64,000 nucleotides of DNA from Candidatus Sumerlaeota bacterium (GCA_012513815.1 JAAZBM010000013.1:1-64000), one strand, 5' to 3'; positions 43,122 to 52,618 are shown, counted from the first letter of the stretch. Translations and numbers: made by a program. The notes: generated from the sequence alone by a model not told the origin.

Positions 43122-43553
43122 ATGAGAATCAAACAAGTGTCAGTTTTTTTGGAAAATCGTCCGGGGCAAATCAGCGCTCCGTGTCGTGTTCTTGCCAATG
43201 CCGGAATCAATATCCTTACGCTTTCGTTGGCTGATACACAACAATTTGGTATTTTGCGTTTGGTGCTGGATGACTGGGAGAAGGGCTGTGATGTCCTCAA
43301 ACAGGCCGGGCATTTGGTCAAGATTACCGATGTTATCGCGGTGGAGGTTTCTCATACTCCGGGTGGGATGGCAAGTGTTCTCGAACTCCTTGAGCACAAT
43401 AAGGTAAATGTTGAGTATATGTATGCCAGTCATTATCGTCAAAAGCAAGCGGCGGCGGTTGTGTTCCGATTTTCGGACCCTGATGCCGCAGAGAAGATTT
43501 TGACAGAGAATAATATCCATATCATTTCGTCCGTAGAAGAATTTGATGCCTAA
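43122..43553 (+). CDS. Tandem ACT-domain protein
   Basis: A 143-residue protein of two ACT domains (about 1-70 and 71-140): VFLENRPGQISAPCRVLANAG and SHTPGGMASVLELLEHNKV (first pattern shown in part). ACT pairs of this kind bind amino acids and sit beside PaaK-type ligases. It is probably a regulator sensing an aromatic amino acid. GGAGG precedes the ATG. Confidence 0.9.
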   Translation: MRIKQVSVFLENRPGQISAPCRVLANAGINILTLSLADTQQFGILRLVLDDWEKGCDVLKQAGHLVKITDVIAVEVSHTPGGMASVLELLEHNKVNVEYMYASHYRQKQAAAVVFRFSDPDAAEKILTENNIHIISSVEEFDA

Positions 43554-43603
43554 CTGTACCATCCGGTGACAGACGATTGATGAATAAAGTGATTGAGTAA
43601 CTA

Positions 43604-45085
43604 ATGATGAGTGAATCAGTATCGGCTTGTGCGTCGACAGCGAAGAGTGTGCCGATTACGATTGCCCGTGGGGACGGTATCGGCCCGGAAATAATGAGCG
43701 CCGTTTTGGCGGTTTTGGATGCCGCAGACGCCGCGCTTGATGTCGAAGAAATCGAGATTGGGGAGAAAGTCTATAAGAGTGGCATTCCTACGGGAATGTC
43801 GTCGTCTGCTTTTGAATCACTCAAGCGGACACACGTTTTTCTCAAGGCTCCCATCACAACGCCTCTTGGTGGTGGCTACAAGAGTTTGAATGTTACAACA
43901 CGTAAGGCCTTTGGTCTGTTTGCCAATGTGAGGCCTTGTGTCAGTTATCATCCTTTTGTCAGTACAAAACATCCTAAGTTGGATGTGGTGATTGTGCGTG
44001 AGAATGAGGAAGATTTGTATGCGGGAATTGAGTACAGGCAGACGGTTGATTGTGTGCAGGGACTGAAGCTGATGACGCGTCCTGCGTGTGAGCGTATTAT
44101 TCAGTATGCTTTTGATTATGCCCGGCGTTATCATCGCCGGAAGGTGACTTGCTTTAGCAAAGATAACATCATGAAACTGACGGATGGTCTGTTTCATAAA
44201 ACGTTTTTGGAGATTGGCGAGCAGTATCCCGACATCGAGAAGGACCATCGTTTGATTGACATCGGAACTGCGCTTCTTGCGGATTTGCCGGAGATGTTTG
44301 ATGTGATTGTCGCTCCGAATTTGTACGGAGATATTATTTCGGATGTCGCCGCTCAGATCGCCGGCAGTGTTGGTCTGGCCGGGTCTGCCAATATCGGCAC
44401 GGGGTGCGCTATGTTCGAGGCCATCCACGGGAGCGCTCCGACAATCGCTGGGCAGAATATCGCGAATCCCTCCGGTTTGTTGTTGGCCGCCGTGATGATG
44501 CTTGTGCATATTGGTCAAGGCCCAGTCGCGGAACGCATTCATAATGCGTGGTTGCGAGCCATCGAGGATGGCGTCCATACGAAGGATTATCACAGCGATG
44601 TTTCCCGTTTGGCTGCTGTTGGAACAAAAGAGTTCGCGCTTGCCGTTATTGAACGGTTGGGTTCCGCGCCGAAGATTATGTCGCCTGTGTGCTATCGCGC
44701 ATCGGATGCCGCATCACCTGTGATGAGCGAGTATCACTACACGAGACCGACCGAAACGAAGATGTTGGTGGGCGTGGATGTGTTTGTCGATTTGCCTGAC
44801 GCGGATGTCAACGCATTCGCGAAACAGTTGCAGGATCTGACTCCGAAGCTGTTGCGATTGTCCGTCATCGAAAATCGTGGTATCAAGATTTGGCCTGATG
44901 GTAGTGTGTACAGTTTGTGCTGTGACCACTGGCGTTGTCGCTTTATGGGCGAGGGCGAAAGTCTGACGCATGACGCGATTGTGAGTCTGCTGTCGGCTCT
45001 CGCGCAGTCCGGTATTGACTTTATTCAAACGGAGAATTTGTACAATTTTGATGGGAAACCGACCTATAGTGTGAGTTTGGGCTAA
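43604..45085 (+). CDS. icd: Isocitrate dehydrogenase, Thermus-type long form
   Basis: A 493-residue decarboxylating dehydrogenase (isocitrate to 2-oxoglutarate). It has the dinucleotide/substrate core GDGIGPEIM, NVTTRKAFGLFANVRP, VIVRENEEDLYAGIEYRQT and NLYGDIISDVAAQIAGSVGLA. An extra C-terminal domain (about 370-493, ending in NFDGKPTYSVSLG) is that of the Thermus/rickettsial subgroup. Cofactor preference is not certain from sequence. The neighbouring ligase and ACT protein may share the transcript (50 bp gap). Confidence 0.9.
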   Translation: MMSESVSACASTAKSVPITIARGDGIGPEIMSAVLAVLDAADAALDVEEIEIGEKVYKSGIPTGMSSSAFESLKRTHVFLKAPITTPLGGGYKSLNVTTRKAFGLFANVRPCVSYHPFVSTKHPKLDVVIVRENEEDLYAGIEYRQTVDCVQGLKLMTRPACERIIQYAFDYARRYHRRKVTCFSKDNIMKLTDGLFHKTFLEIGEQYPDIEKDHRLIDIGTALLADLPEMFDVIVAPNLYGDIISDVAAQIAGSVGLAGSANIGTGCAMFEAIHGSAPTIAGQNIANPSGLLLAAVMMLVHIGQGPVAERIHNAWLRAIEDGVHTKDYHSDVSRLAAVGTKEFALAVIERLGSAPKIMSPVCYRASDAASPVMSEYHYTRPTETKMLVGVDVFVDLPDADVNAFAKQLQDLTPKLLRLSVIENRGIKIWPDGSVYSLCCDHWRCRFMGEGESLTHDAIVSLLSALAQSGIDFIQTENLYNFDGKPTYSVSLG

Positions 45086-45178
45086 CAAAAAAACGAGAAT
45101 GTCCATTTTTCTTAGAATAGTCCAAGTTCTGAGTGTTGATTATACTTGAAAACCCAAAATGTGGGAGAGAAGAAAGAA

Positions 45179-46225
45179 ATGGCAAAATTAAAAGCCGGTG
45201 TTATTGGAACCGGTTCCATTGGCAATGCTCATTTACAGGGCTATACCAATTGCAAGTCGCAAGTCACGATTTATGCGATTTGCGATTTAAACAAAACTCG
45301 TCTCGATGAGATGGGTGAAAAGTATGGTGTTCCTACGGAACGCCGCTATACGGATTACAAAGAAATGTTAGCAAAAGAGAAGCTTGATATGGTTTCCGTT
45401 TGCACATGGAATTGTTATCACTATGAAATCGCTACCGCTTGCATCAAGGCCGGGATTCCCACCTTGTGCGAGAAGCCGATGACGATTGACATTGAAGATG
45501 CCAAGAAGTTGGCCGCTCTTGCCAAAAAGACCGGCGTCAAGAATATGGTTGCGTTTAGTCATCGTTTCAGCCGTCCAAAGTTGGCTGCTAAGGAATTGCT
45601 TGACAGTGGCAAACTCGGTGACCCGTTCATGATTCGTATTCGTTTTGCTCATGGCGGACCTTATCCCGGTTGGGCGCAGAGTGATTGGTTCTATGACCCC
45701 AAGCGCTGTGGCTATGGTGCCTTGATGGATATGGGTATTCACGCGATTGACTTTATGCATTTCGCGATTGGCCCCGTCAAGCGTGTTTCCGCGATGATGG
45801 CAACACTACGCAAGAAAATCAAAGTCGAAGATAACGCGATTATCGTTTGCGATTTTGGCCCCAAGAAGAAGTGCCTTGGTTACATCGAATGCGGTTGGAC
45901 TTCCAAGCCCGGCTTCAGCGGTGTTGAGATTTACTGTGACAAAGGAACCATTATTGTCAATGAGCAGACTCAAGATTTCCAAGTCATCGCCGGTAGCGCG
46001 AATCCGTCCTACGCGGATGAGCTTGAGTATAAAAAACTTAATGTTGCTGAAGGACCGACTGGTTGGGAATACCAACTAAAGGCATGGGTCGACTATGTCG
46101 CCGGTAAGAAAAAGAATTGTTTCAAGTATCCTATCCCGAATTTCGAAGATGGATACAAGAGCGTTGTTGTCGGTTTGAAAGCCGCTGAGTCTTCCAAGAC
46201 CGGCAAGACAATCGACATCAAGTAA
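45179..46225 (+). CDS. Gfo/Idh/MocA-family oxidoreductase
   Basis: A 348-residue NAD(P)-dependent sugar or inositol dehydrogenase. The Rossmann loop is GVIGTGSIGNAHLQGY, with CEKPMTIDIEDAKKL carrying the conserved EKP lysine and MDMGIHAIDFMHF the substrate-side His/Asp. The C-terminal alpha/beta domain completes the fold. Substrate unknown; this family is often linked to glycan use. The frame opens at a TTG further up; the ATG at 45179 follows a purine-rich site. A strong terminator follows. Confidence 0.9.
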   Translation: MAKLKAGVIGTGSIGNAHLQGYTNCKSQVTIYAICDLNKTRLDEMGEKYGVPTERRYTDYKEMLAKEKLDMVSVCTWNCYHYEIATACIKAGIPTLCEKPMTIDIEDAKKLAALAKKTGVKNMVAFSHRFSRPKLAAKELLDSGKLGDPFMIRIRFAHGGPYPGWAQSDWFYDPKRCGYGALMDMGIHAIDFMHFAIGPVKRVSAMMATLRKKIKVEDNAIIVCDFGPKKKCLGYIECGWTSKPGFSGVEIYCDKGTIIVNEQTQDFQVIAGSANPSYADELEYKKLNVAEGPTGWEYQLKAWVDYVAGKKKNCFKYPIPNFEDGYKSVVVGLKAAESSKTGKTIDIK

Positions 46226-46248
46226 TTGAGATTGATGTTATCGTTTGT

Positions 46249-46286
46249 GGAGCAGTGTCCGTTTGTTGGGCATTGCTCCTTTTTTG
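46249..46286 (+). terminator. Rho-independent terminator after the Gfo/Idh gene
   Basis: The stem GGAGCA (46249-46254) / TGCTCC (46274-46279), with further inner CC/GG pairing, is followed by TTTTTTTG. Confidence 0.88.
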
Positions 46287-46376
46287 TGACGACAATGGGC
46301 GCGAACAAAAGAATAACAATGGTTTCTTATGCGCAAGGTGAGGATTCTTTTTTTTTCATGGTAAGTCATTAAGATA

Positions 46377-46907
46377 ATGAGAAAGAAAACAGAAATAGTT
46401 TTGACGTTTTTGAGTCTGATGTGTAGTGTTGTTTGCGGGCAAACGACGACTCCCATCGAAGCAGTGGACGATGTGAATGAGAGTACCGCCTCGGTGGTCT
46501 CGATGCTTCAGTCCGCGCCGATGCCTGTTGTCTCCGACTCTACGATGCGATTGGGCAAGCCGATGAAAATCATGAAGGTAATCGATACGCCCGAAACGAC
46601 AATTACCGCTATTATGGTTTCGGTGCCTGAAGGCCATGAGGATCGGATGCATAAGTTGCGTGATGCCTATACGACGGCCGGTTTGTCTTCGGCGGATGTT
46701 GCTAAGCTGTTACAGATTGATGCCAAAATGATTCTGGCACGTGAGGCAGGTAATACGGCCAGTGTCGCTCCCTTGGCTGAGGAACGAAACAAAATTTTGT
46801 CGATGAGCCAACGCCAAAAGGTGCGTGACTATTTGATTGGGGATGCCTTGAAGCGCAAAGCGGAAAAAAGACCAGAGACGACAACAGGGAGTTTGACGCA
46901 GGAATAA
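46377..46907 (+). CDS. Exported small protein, function unknown
   Basis: A 176-residue protein with a signal peptide (1-21, ending VVCGQ). The rest is hydrophilic, with a helical part (about 85-150: LRDAYTTAGLSSADVAKLL and EERNKILSMSQRQKVRDYL) that may form a coiled coil. No family is recognised. It is the first gene of a run with yjbQ, the STAS gene and dxr; yjbQ starts two bases after its stop. Confidence 0.7.
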   Translation: MRKKTEIVLTFLSLMCSVVCGQTTTPIEAVDDVNESTASVVSMLQSAPMPVVSDSTMRLGKPMKIMKVIDTPETTITAIMVSVPEGHEDRMHKLRDAYTTAGLSSADVAKLLQIDAKMILAREAGNTASVAPLAEERNKILSMSQRQKVRDYLIGDALKRKAEKRPETTTGSLTQE

Positions 46908-46909
46908 TA

Positions 46910-47323
46910 ATGTTGCAGGTCATTCGTGTAGCAACAGAGAAACGCGTTCAGTTGCAGAATATCACCGCACAGGTGCGTGATATTGTCCGTCGGTCCGGTG
47001 TTAATTCCGGGTTGTGCTATGTTTATTGCCCACATACGACCGCTGCGATAACGGTCAACGAAAATGCGGATCCTGATGTTTGTTCGGATATTACACGCTT
47101 TATCGGGAAATTGGTTCCGGCAGATTTTGGATTCGACCACGCCGAAGGTAACAGCGATGCTCATGTGTTGTCGTCGTTGTTTGGTGTTGGCAAGACTTTC
47201 ATTATTGAGCAAGGCGATTTGCTTCTTGGGCAGTGGCAGGGGATATATTTCTCGGAATTTGATGGGCCGCGCAACCGTACAGTATATGTAAGCATAATAA
47301 AAGAAGAGGATGTGCAATCATGA
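46910..47323 (+). CDS. yjbQ: YjbQ/UPF0047 family (secondary thiamine-phosphate synthase)
   Basis: A 137-residue protein with the family blocks CPHTTAAITVNENADPDV, HAEGNSDAHVLSSLFG and GQWQGIYFSEFDGPRNR. E. coli YjbQ can replace ThiE in vivo to a small degree, but its main role is unsettled. It overlaps the STAS gene by four bases (ATGA). Confidence 0.93.
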   Translation: MLQVIRVATEKRVQLQNITAQVRDIVRRSGVNSGLCYVYCPHTTAAITVNENADPDVCSDITRFIGKLVPADFGFDHAEGNSDAHVLSSLFGVGKTFIIEQGDLLLGQWQGIYFSEFDGPRNRTVYVSIIKEEDVQS

Positions 47324-47868
47324 CAAACGGACAGTTTGAGCCGGGTGATGATCGTATAGTGTTTGCGGATTTGGGCAAAGGTGTTTATGTCATAGCCATA
47401 TCCGGTCGCGCGAATTATGCCATTACGCCTGATTTGCGTTCCTTGACACAAAAGCTGTCGGCCGAGTCGCTGACAAGTCCTGATAAATATTCTTTCATTT
47501 TTGACATGGAAAACGTTGAGACAATGGATTCGACTTTTATGGGAGCGATGGCCGGTATTGCGTTACGCCAAAAGAAAGATACGTCAACAAAGATTGTTCT
47601 CTGTAATCTCAATCCCCATTGCCAACAACTGCTTAGCACACTTGGCGTCAGTCATTTTGTTGAGTTGCGTGTCGCGGATCCTTCCACCGCTCAAATGAAG
47701 TGGCAGACCGCTGATAAGGAAACGCTATCTAAGGTTGAAATGACAACGATGATGCTGGAAGCTCATGAGACGTTGAGTAATCTGGTGTCGAGCAACGAGG
47801 TGCAGTTTGCCGGTGTCATTGATTATCTGAAGAAGAGTTTGCAGGATCAGTCCGGTAAAAAGAATTAA
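47320..47868 (+). CDS. STAS-domain protein (anti-sigma-factor-antagonist-like)
   Basis: A 182-residue protein. The STAS domain (about 18-115) has FDMENVETMDSTFMGAMAG, in which S71 is the position phosphorylated in SpoIIAA-type antagonists. A helical C-terminal extension (about 120-182) is extra. It likely takes part in partner-switching control, though no cognate kinase or sigma factor is in the window. It is coupled to yjbQ and followed by dxr after three bases. Confidence 0.85.
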   Translation: MTNGQFEPGDDRIVFADLGKGVYVIAISGRANYAITPDLRSLTQKLSAESLTSPDKYSFIFDMENVETMDSTFMGAMAGIALRQKKDTSTKIVLCNLNPHCQQLLSTLGVSHFVELRVADPSTAQMKWQTADKETLSKVEMTTMMLEAHETLSNLVSSNEVQFAGVIDYLKKSLQDQSGKKN

Positions 47869-47871
47869 CTG

Positions 47872-49035
47872 ATGTCGTCAAAGAAACGCATTCTTCTGTT
47901 AGGTTCCACCGGCAGTATTGGTCGGCGCACCATTGATGTTATTTCTGATTTTCCCGATTTGTTTGAGATTGCCGGTCTGGCGACAAATACGAATACCGAG
48001 TTGCTTATGCGTCAACTCGACAAGTTCAAGGTTCCCTTTGTTTGTGTTTCGGATACGGCTGCCGCGGAGCAAGTACGCGGCGAAATCGAGGCGCATAACA
48101 CGTGTCTGTTGACGGGAGAAAACGCATTGTCGGAATTAGTGGAACGCGCCGAAGCTGATATAGTTCTTGTGGCGACTGTCGGGTTTACGGGATTGCGTCC
48201 GACGGTGCGGGCAATTGAGTGCGGTTGTGCCATCGCGCTTGCAAATAAGGAAGTGCTGGTCGCTGCGGGTGATTTCGTGATGGATTTGGCGCAGCGTCAT
48301 TCGGTGAAAATCCTTCCGGTCGACAGCGAACACAACGCGATTTTCCAGTGTTTGCAAAGCTGCACCAAACAGTCTGATGTGTACAAGCTTGTGCTGACCG
48401 CGTCGGGCGGGCCGTTCCGCAACTATACGCCGGAACAGATGGAATCCATTACCGTCGAGCAGGCGCTAAAGCATCCGACGTGGAATATGGGGCGGAAGAT
48501 TACGATTGATTCCGCGACTATGATGAACAAAGGTTTTGAGGTCATCGAGGCAATGCATTTGTTTTCGGTGACGGCAGCACAGATAAAAGTTCTCATTCAT
48601 CCGCAGAGTATCATCCATTCCATGGTGACGTTTGTTGATGGTTTGTCGCTTGCGCAGCTTGGCCGTACTGATATGTATCTGCCTATACAGTATGCGCTGA
48701 CTTATCCGAAGCGTCTCGCGAATCCGTTGCCGCGTCTTGACTTGGCGATGATGGAAAAACTGACGTTCTACAAGCCAAATCTCAAGTTGTTTCCGTGTTT
48801 GCAACTTGCGTATGACGCCATTGATATGGGGGGAGTCGCGACCGTTGCGCTCAATGCCGCTAACGAGGTTGCCGTCGCTCAGTTTTTGAATCGCGAAATC
48901 AAGTTCACACAAATCGCGGATGTTATCCGTCGCGGTTTGGAACAAACGCCGGATTTGAAAGCTGATAGTCTGGAGAATATTTTTATGACGGATAATAAAA
49001 TCCGCACTTTGGCTGTATCTAACAGTTTGAAATAA
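47872..49035 (+). CDS. dxr: 1-deoxy-D-xylulose 5-phosphate reductoisomerase
   Basis: A 387-residue NADPH enzyme of the MEP isoprenoid pathway. It has LLGSTGSIGRRTIDV (NADPH loop), ALANKEVLVAAG, LPVDSEHNAIFQCL and TASGGPFR. WNMGRKITIDSATMMNKGFEVIE (start and end shown: WNMGRKITID, MMNKGFEVIE) and HPQSIIHSMV are also present. Length is standard. Confidence 0.96.
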   Translation: MSSKKRILLLGSTGSIGRRTIDVISDFPDLFEIAGLATNTNTELLMRQLDKFKVPFVCVSDTAAAEQVRGEIEAHNTCLLTGENALSELVERAEADIVLVATVGFTGLRPTVRAIECGCAIALANKEVLVAAGDFVMDLAQRHSVKILPVDSEHNAIFQCLQSCTKQSDVYKLVLTASGGPFRNYTPEQMESITVEQALKHPTWNMGRKITIDSATMMNKGFEVIEAMHLFSVTAAQIKVLIHPQSIIHSMVTFVDGLSLAQLGRTDMYLPIQYALTYPKRLANPLPRLDLAMMEKLTFYKPNLKLFPCLQLAYDAIDMGGVATVALNAANEVAVAQFLNREIKFTQIADVIRRGLEQTPDLKADSLENIFMTDNKIRTLAVSNSLK

Positions 49036-49079
49036 GAAATCTGTTCGTTTTTATCAGACGAAGATTTAAGGAAACATAC

Positions 49080-49424
49080 ATGACAGAGAAAAAAGACATT
49101 TTTGAGCAAGCTGCAGAGAATCCCAAGGAACTCTTAGAGAACCGCAAGGGTTTGTACTTGATGATTAATGCCATTGCAAAACATGCTGATTTTTACGAGC
49201 GCGAGCACCGTCATCTGTTTTTTGAAAACAAAGATATGGTGAAGATCGCGACCGACGAAATCACAAACGGAAAGGTCAAAATCTTTAGGAGCAAGGATTC
49301 TGCCATGGAATGCCTGAAACATAATCAAGAAGAAATGCTGGCAAAGGCGGCCGCCGAAGCTGAGTCTTATGAGAATGAAGTTGCTTCTGTTGCCACAGAG
49401 GAAGCCCCTAAGACCGAAGAATAA
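49080..49424 (+). CDS. RNA polymerase omega-subunit-like small protein
   Basis: A 114-residue acidic protein. The middle segment (about 20-75: NRKGLYLMINAIAKHADF, then MVKIATDEITNGKVKI) follows the RpoZ/Rpb6 pattern of a helix after NR.. and an A..EI..GK strand-helix. The C-terminal 30 residues are Glu/Ala-rich. AAGGA precedes the ATG. The assignment is by pattern only; it could be an unrelated small protein of the dxr unit. Confidence 0.5.
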   Translation: MTEKKDIFEQAAENPKELLENRKGLYLMINAIAKHADFYEREHRHLFFENKDMVKIATDEITNGKVKIFRSKDSAMECLKHNQEEMLAKAAAEAESYENEVASVATEEAPKTEE

Positions 49425-49447
49425 TCGCGTCTCACAGAATAGAATTT

Positions 49448-49486
49448 GCGGTCTTGCTCGTTCAGGCGGGCAAGACCGCTTTTGTA
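49448..49486. terminator. Terminator between convergent units
   Basis: The perfect stem GCGGTCTTGC (49448-49457) / GCAAGACCGC (49470-49479) is followed by TTTTGTATT. It ends the dxr unit and separates it from the convergent ABC-transporter operon. Confidence 0.88.
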
Positions 49487-49489
49487 TTC

Positions 49490-50341
49490 TTAGAGTTTCA
49501 TGCCTGTCAGGCTGATACCTTCGATGAAGGACTTTTGCGTGAAGAAGAACAGGATGATGATGGGGAGAATCATCAGTGTCGCCGCGGACATCAGCAGTGT
49601 GACATCTGTTCCGCCGTGTTTGTTCTGGAACTGTTGCAGCCCCAGAGCCAGTGTGAATTGTTCGGGATCCATGAGGTAAATCAGCGGACCGAGGAAATCG
49701 TTCCATACGGCCATGAAGCAGAATAGTCCGACTACCATCAGCGCCGGATGCGCTAGTGGGATGATGATTTTCCAGAAGATTCCCCACTCGCTACAACCGT
49801 CAATGATGGCGGCTTCGCTCAATTCTTTGGGAATTGACAGGAAGAATTGACGGAGTAAAAAGATGTTATATGCAGAGCCGAAGAACGCGGGGACCCATAG
49901 GGGAAGATTCGTTCCAATCCATCCAAACGCCTTGAACTCCGCATAGAGCGGAACCATCATGACCGGGAATGGAATCATCATCGTTGCTAAGGTCAGGAGA
50001 AAGAATTTCTCACGTCCCGGCCACGCAAACCGCGAGAATCCGTATGCCGCCATGGCACAACTGATGGTGGTGCCAATGACGCTCGCGAAACACAGAAAGA
50101 GGGTGTTGGCCGTGTAACGCCAGAACGGAATGGTCTGCGTGACGTCCCAGTAATTCTTCCAGTGCAACTCGTGTGGAAACCATGTCGGGGGCGCCATGTT
50201 TGCTTCTACGATGTCTTTGAGCGATGTGCAAATCATCCAGTACAGGGGGAAGAGAAAGATAGCACTGAACGCGAGGAGCAGAATGTAGAGCGGAATCTTC
50301 GCAATGAAATCACTGACTTTTCTTGATGATATCACGGACAT
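49490..50341 (-). CDS. Sugar ABC transporter permease, MalG-type
   Basis: A 283-residue inner-membrane subunit with six transmembrane helices. The EAA loop that contacts the ATPase is ELSEAAIIDGCSEWGIFWKI, and the C-terminus FIEGISLTGMKL is typical of MalG-type carbohydrate permeases. The ATG at 50341 has GGAGG upstream and begins just after the partner permease stop. Confidence 0.93.
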   Translation of the reverse strand: MSVISSRKVSDFIAKIPLYILLLAFSAIFLFPLYWMICTSLKDIVEANMAPPTWFPHELHWKNYWDVTQTIPFWRYTANTLFLCFASVIGTTISCAMAAYGFSRFAWPGREKFFLLTLATMMIPFPVMMVPLYAEFKAFGWIGTNLPLWVPAFFGSAYNIFLLRQFFLSIPKELSEAAIIDGCSEWGIFWKIIIPLAHPALMVVGLFCFMAVWNDFLGPLIYLMDPEQFTLALGLQQFQNKHGGTDVTLLMSAATLMILPIIILFFFTQKSFIEGISLTGMKL

Positions 50342-50342
50342 T

Positions 50343-51224
50343 CTATGCGCCTCCATAATAGATATGTTTGCGTGATATCATGTGTGCGACCCATGTGAGC
50401 GCCGCAATCATAAAGAAGAGGATGACGGCCATCGCGCAGGCATAGCCCATGTTGAGGTATCTGAATGCCTGTTGGAATAGGTACATCGAGTAGAAGAGCG
50501 TTGAACGGAGCGGGCCGCCGTTTGTCATGATGAACGGCACCGCGAAAATCTGGAGTGTGCCTATGCAACCCATGATGAGGTTGAAGTAGATGACGGGCGA
50601 GATGAGCGGTAGGGTGATGTGGCGAATTTGTTGATACCAGTTAGCGCCGTCGACACGGGCCGCATCATAGAAATCGCGGGGAACTTCCTGAAGGCCCGCA
50701 AGGTATATCACGACAGCCTGACCACATCCCCACAATCCCGTAATGACTAATGCCGGTTTTGCCCAGAGTGTGCTGCCGAGCCAGTCCGGGCCTGTGACGC
50801 CGACCATCTCGAGTAGCGCATTGATGGCGCCGTCGTTCGTGCGGAATAACCAGTTCCACAGAATCGCCAGTGCGACAAGGGGAACGAGTGACGGCAGGAA
50901 GAAAATGGTGCGAAATAAGGGGCGGGCAATGATGCCTTGGTTGAGTAAAATCGCGAGGAACAGGGAAACAATCATGCCGAATGGCAGTGCCATCGCCGCG
51001 TAAATCCAAGTGTTGGAGAGCGTTTTGAGGAAGACCTCATCCACGAATAAATCCTTGTAGTTCTGCAGTCCGACGGGTGCGGGCGCATTAAGGAGTGAGT
51101 AGTCTGTGAAGCTGTAGTAGACGCTCATGATTGTCGGGTAGAGTGTGAACAAACACATTCCGATAATCCATGGCATGGTGAACAGCAGACCTTTGATGAT
51201 GTTGGACTTTTCCGTTTTTGTCAC
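50343..51224 (-). CDS. Sugar ABC transporter permease, MalF/UgpA-type
   Basis: A 293-residue permease with six transmembrane helices and the EAA-type loop EVPRDFYDAARVDGANWYQQ. It partners with the MalG-type subunit. The GTG at 51224 overlaps the binding-protein stop by four bases (GTGA) and follows GAGAGGAT; a TTG two codons upstream is less likely. Confidence 0.92.
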   Translation of the reverse strand: MTKTEKSNIIKGLLFTMPWIIGMCLFTLYPTIMSVYYSFTDYSLLNAPAPVGLQNYKDLFVDEVFLKTLSNTWIYAAMALPFGMIVSLFLAILLNQGIIARPLFRTIFFLPSLVPLVALAILWNWLFRTNDGAINALLEMVGVTGPDWLGSTLWAKPALVITGLWGCGQAVVIYLAGLQEVPRDFYDAARVDGANWYQQIRHITLPLISPVIYFNLIMGCIGTLQIFAVPFIMTNGGPLRSTLFYSMYLFQQAFRYLNMGYACAMAVILFFMIAALTWVAHMISRKHIYYGGA

Positions 51225-52618
51225 TGCCAATTATCCTCTCTGTCCCATTCCTTTTGGCGCAACTGTTTGATTTTCGCCCATCGTTCGTTGCGTCGGTCAA
51301 GTATTGGCTGAATGCGAGTCTTGACTTTCTTCATCGCTTCGGCAGGTGTTTCCTGCAACTGCCATAGTGTTTCAATAGCTTGCAAGAGTTCGTCGTCGTA
51401 TTCGGTCGCAATCGAGAAGCGCGGCCATCCCTGTGAGCGAGGGCTTTCGGCAAGCTCACGGAAAATTTTGATGTATGGATGCGGATGATTCGTATAGAAA
51501 TCCGGCGATGTTTTCTTCAGAGGGGAGAAGCGCCACTGGCGTCGGCACAGGTCTTCCATCACATCTTGGCGCTGCACATACTTGATGAACTCCCATGCTT
51601 CATCCGGATGTTTGGCGCTCTTGGGGATTGACAGAATGCTGCATCCCGTTTGAGTTACGCAGCCCATTGCCGGGTCAACCATCGGAAATGGGGCAATGCC
51701 CAATTCCAAGTTCGGGGCACATATCTTGACAAATTGCAGGAAGTAATCTCCTTGCAATTCCATGGCGACTTTGCCTTGCATAAAGTAGTTCTGAGACGAT
51801 GCAAACGGCACCGTCTTCGTTCCGAAATGGTTAAGTTTTTTGATGGTGTACTTTTTAGCATACGACTGTATCCAGTCCCACGCTTGCATCGATTGTGGCG
51901 AATCGCAGGTCAGGTGCTCGCCATCCCAGTTTGTTCCGCCGAACCACATCGGCCATTGTGGTAGCCACCACCCCGGCTCGCAAGGCGAAAAACCCAATTG
52001 GACGATGTTGCCTTTCTCGTCATACTTGGTGAGTTTCTCCGCTACGGCATCCAATTCGGCAATGCTTGTGGGGGGCTTGTCCGGGTCGAGGCCAGCTTCG
52101 CGAAACAGCTTTTTATTGTAGTAGAGCGCCAGCGCCTCGGGAACGGCGGGCATACCCCAGACACGGTCTTCGTGTAGACAGAACATGAAGATTTGCGGTA
52201 GATAGTCGTCTCGGCTTAGGCCGTCGCGCTTCATGCGTCCATCGAGCGGCAACAGTGCGCCGCGCTCACTGTAGGTCATGATGTTCCGGTCGAAGAGTCC
52301 CGCTATGTCCGGCGGAATGCCTCCGGCAGTCGCCAGAAGAATTTTCTGGTCGATTTCTGTTACGCTGAAAAAATGCACCTGAATGGGTCTGCCATCTTTG
52401 TTGCGTATCTTTTCCGCGTTGAAACGGTCGACAATGGCGCGCATGGCATCGGCCTCAAAGTTCTGCCATTTCTCCCAGTATTCAAGAACAATCGGAGTCT
52501 CCTTGGTCACGACTTCATGTTTCGTGAAGACATCCGATAATTTCATCGTGTCGACCAAAAGATAAACGAAAAGCAAAATGCCGCATATCCATGCTAGAGT
52601 TGAGGAAAACTTCTTCAT
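51221..52618 (-). CDS. Sugar ABC transporter substrate-binding protein
   Basis: A 465-residue family 1 extracellular solute-binding protein, held by an N-terminal membrane helix (about 5-25) without lipobox. Fold segments include WEKWQNFEADAMRAIVDRFN, TAGGIPPDIAGLF and YYNKKLFREAGLDPDKPP. It also has MQGKVAMELQGDYFL and AWEFIKYVQRQDVM. A carbohydrate ligand is probable. It starts directly on the creatininase stop (TAA then ATG). Confidence 0.9.
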   Translation of the reverse strand: MKKFSSTLAWICGILLFVYLLVDTMKLSDVFTKHEVVTKETPIVLEYWEKWQNFEADAMRAIVDRFNAEKIRNKDGRPIQVHFFSVTEIDQKILLATAGGIPPDIAGLFDRNIMTYSERGALLPLDGRMKRDGLSRDDYLPQIFMFCLHEDRVWGMPAVPEALALYYNKKLFREAGLDPDKPPTSIAELDAVAEKLTKYDEKGNIVQLGFSPCEPGWWLPQWPMWFGGTNWDGEHLTCDSPQSMQAWDWIQSYAKKYTIKKLNHFGTKTVPFASSQNYFMQGKVAMELQGDYFLQFVKICAPNLELGIAPFPMVDPAMGCVTQTGCSILSIPKSAKHPDEAWEFIKYVQRQDVMEDLCRRQWRFSPLKKTSPDFYTNHPHPYIKIFRELAESPRSQGWPRFSIATEYDDELLQAIETLWQLQETPAEAMKKVKTRIQPILDRRNERWAKIKQLRQKEWDREDNWQ

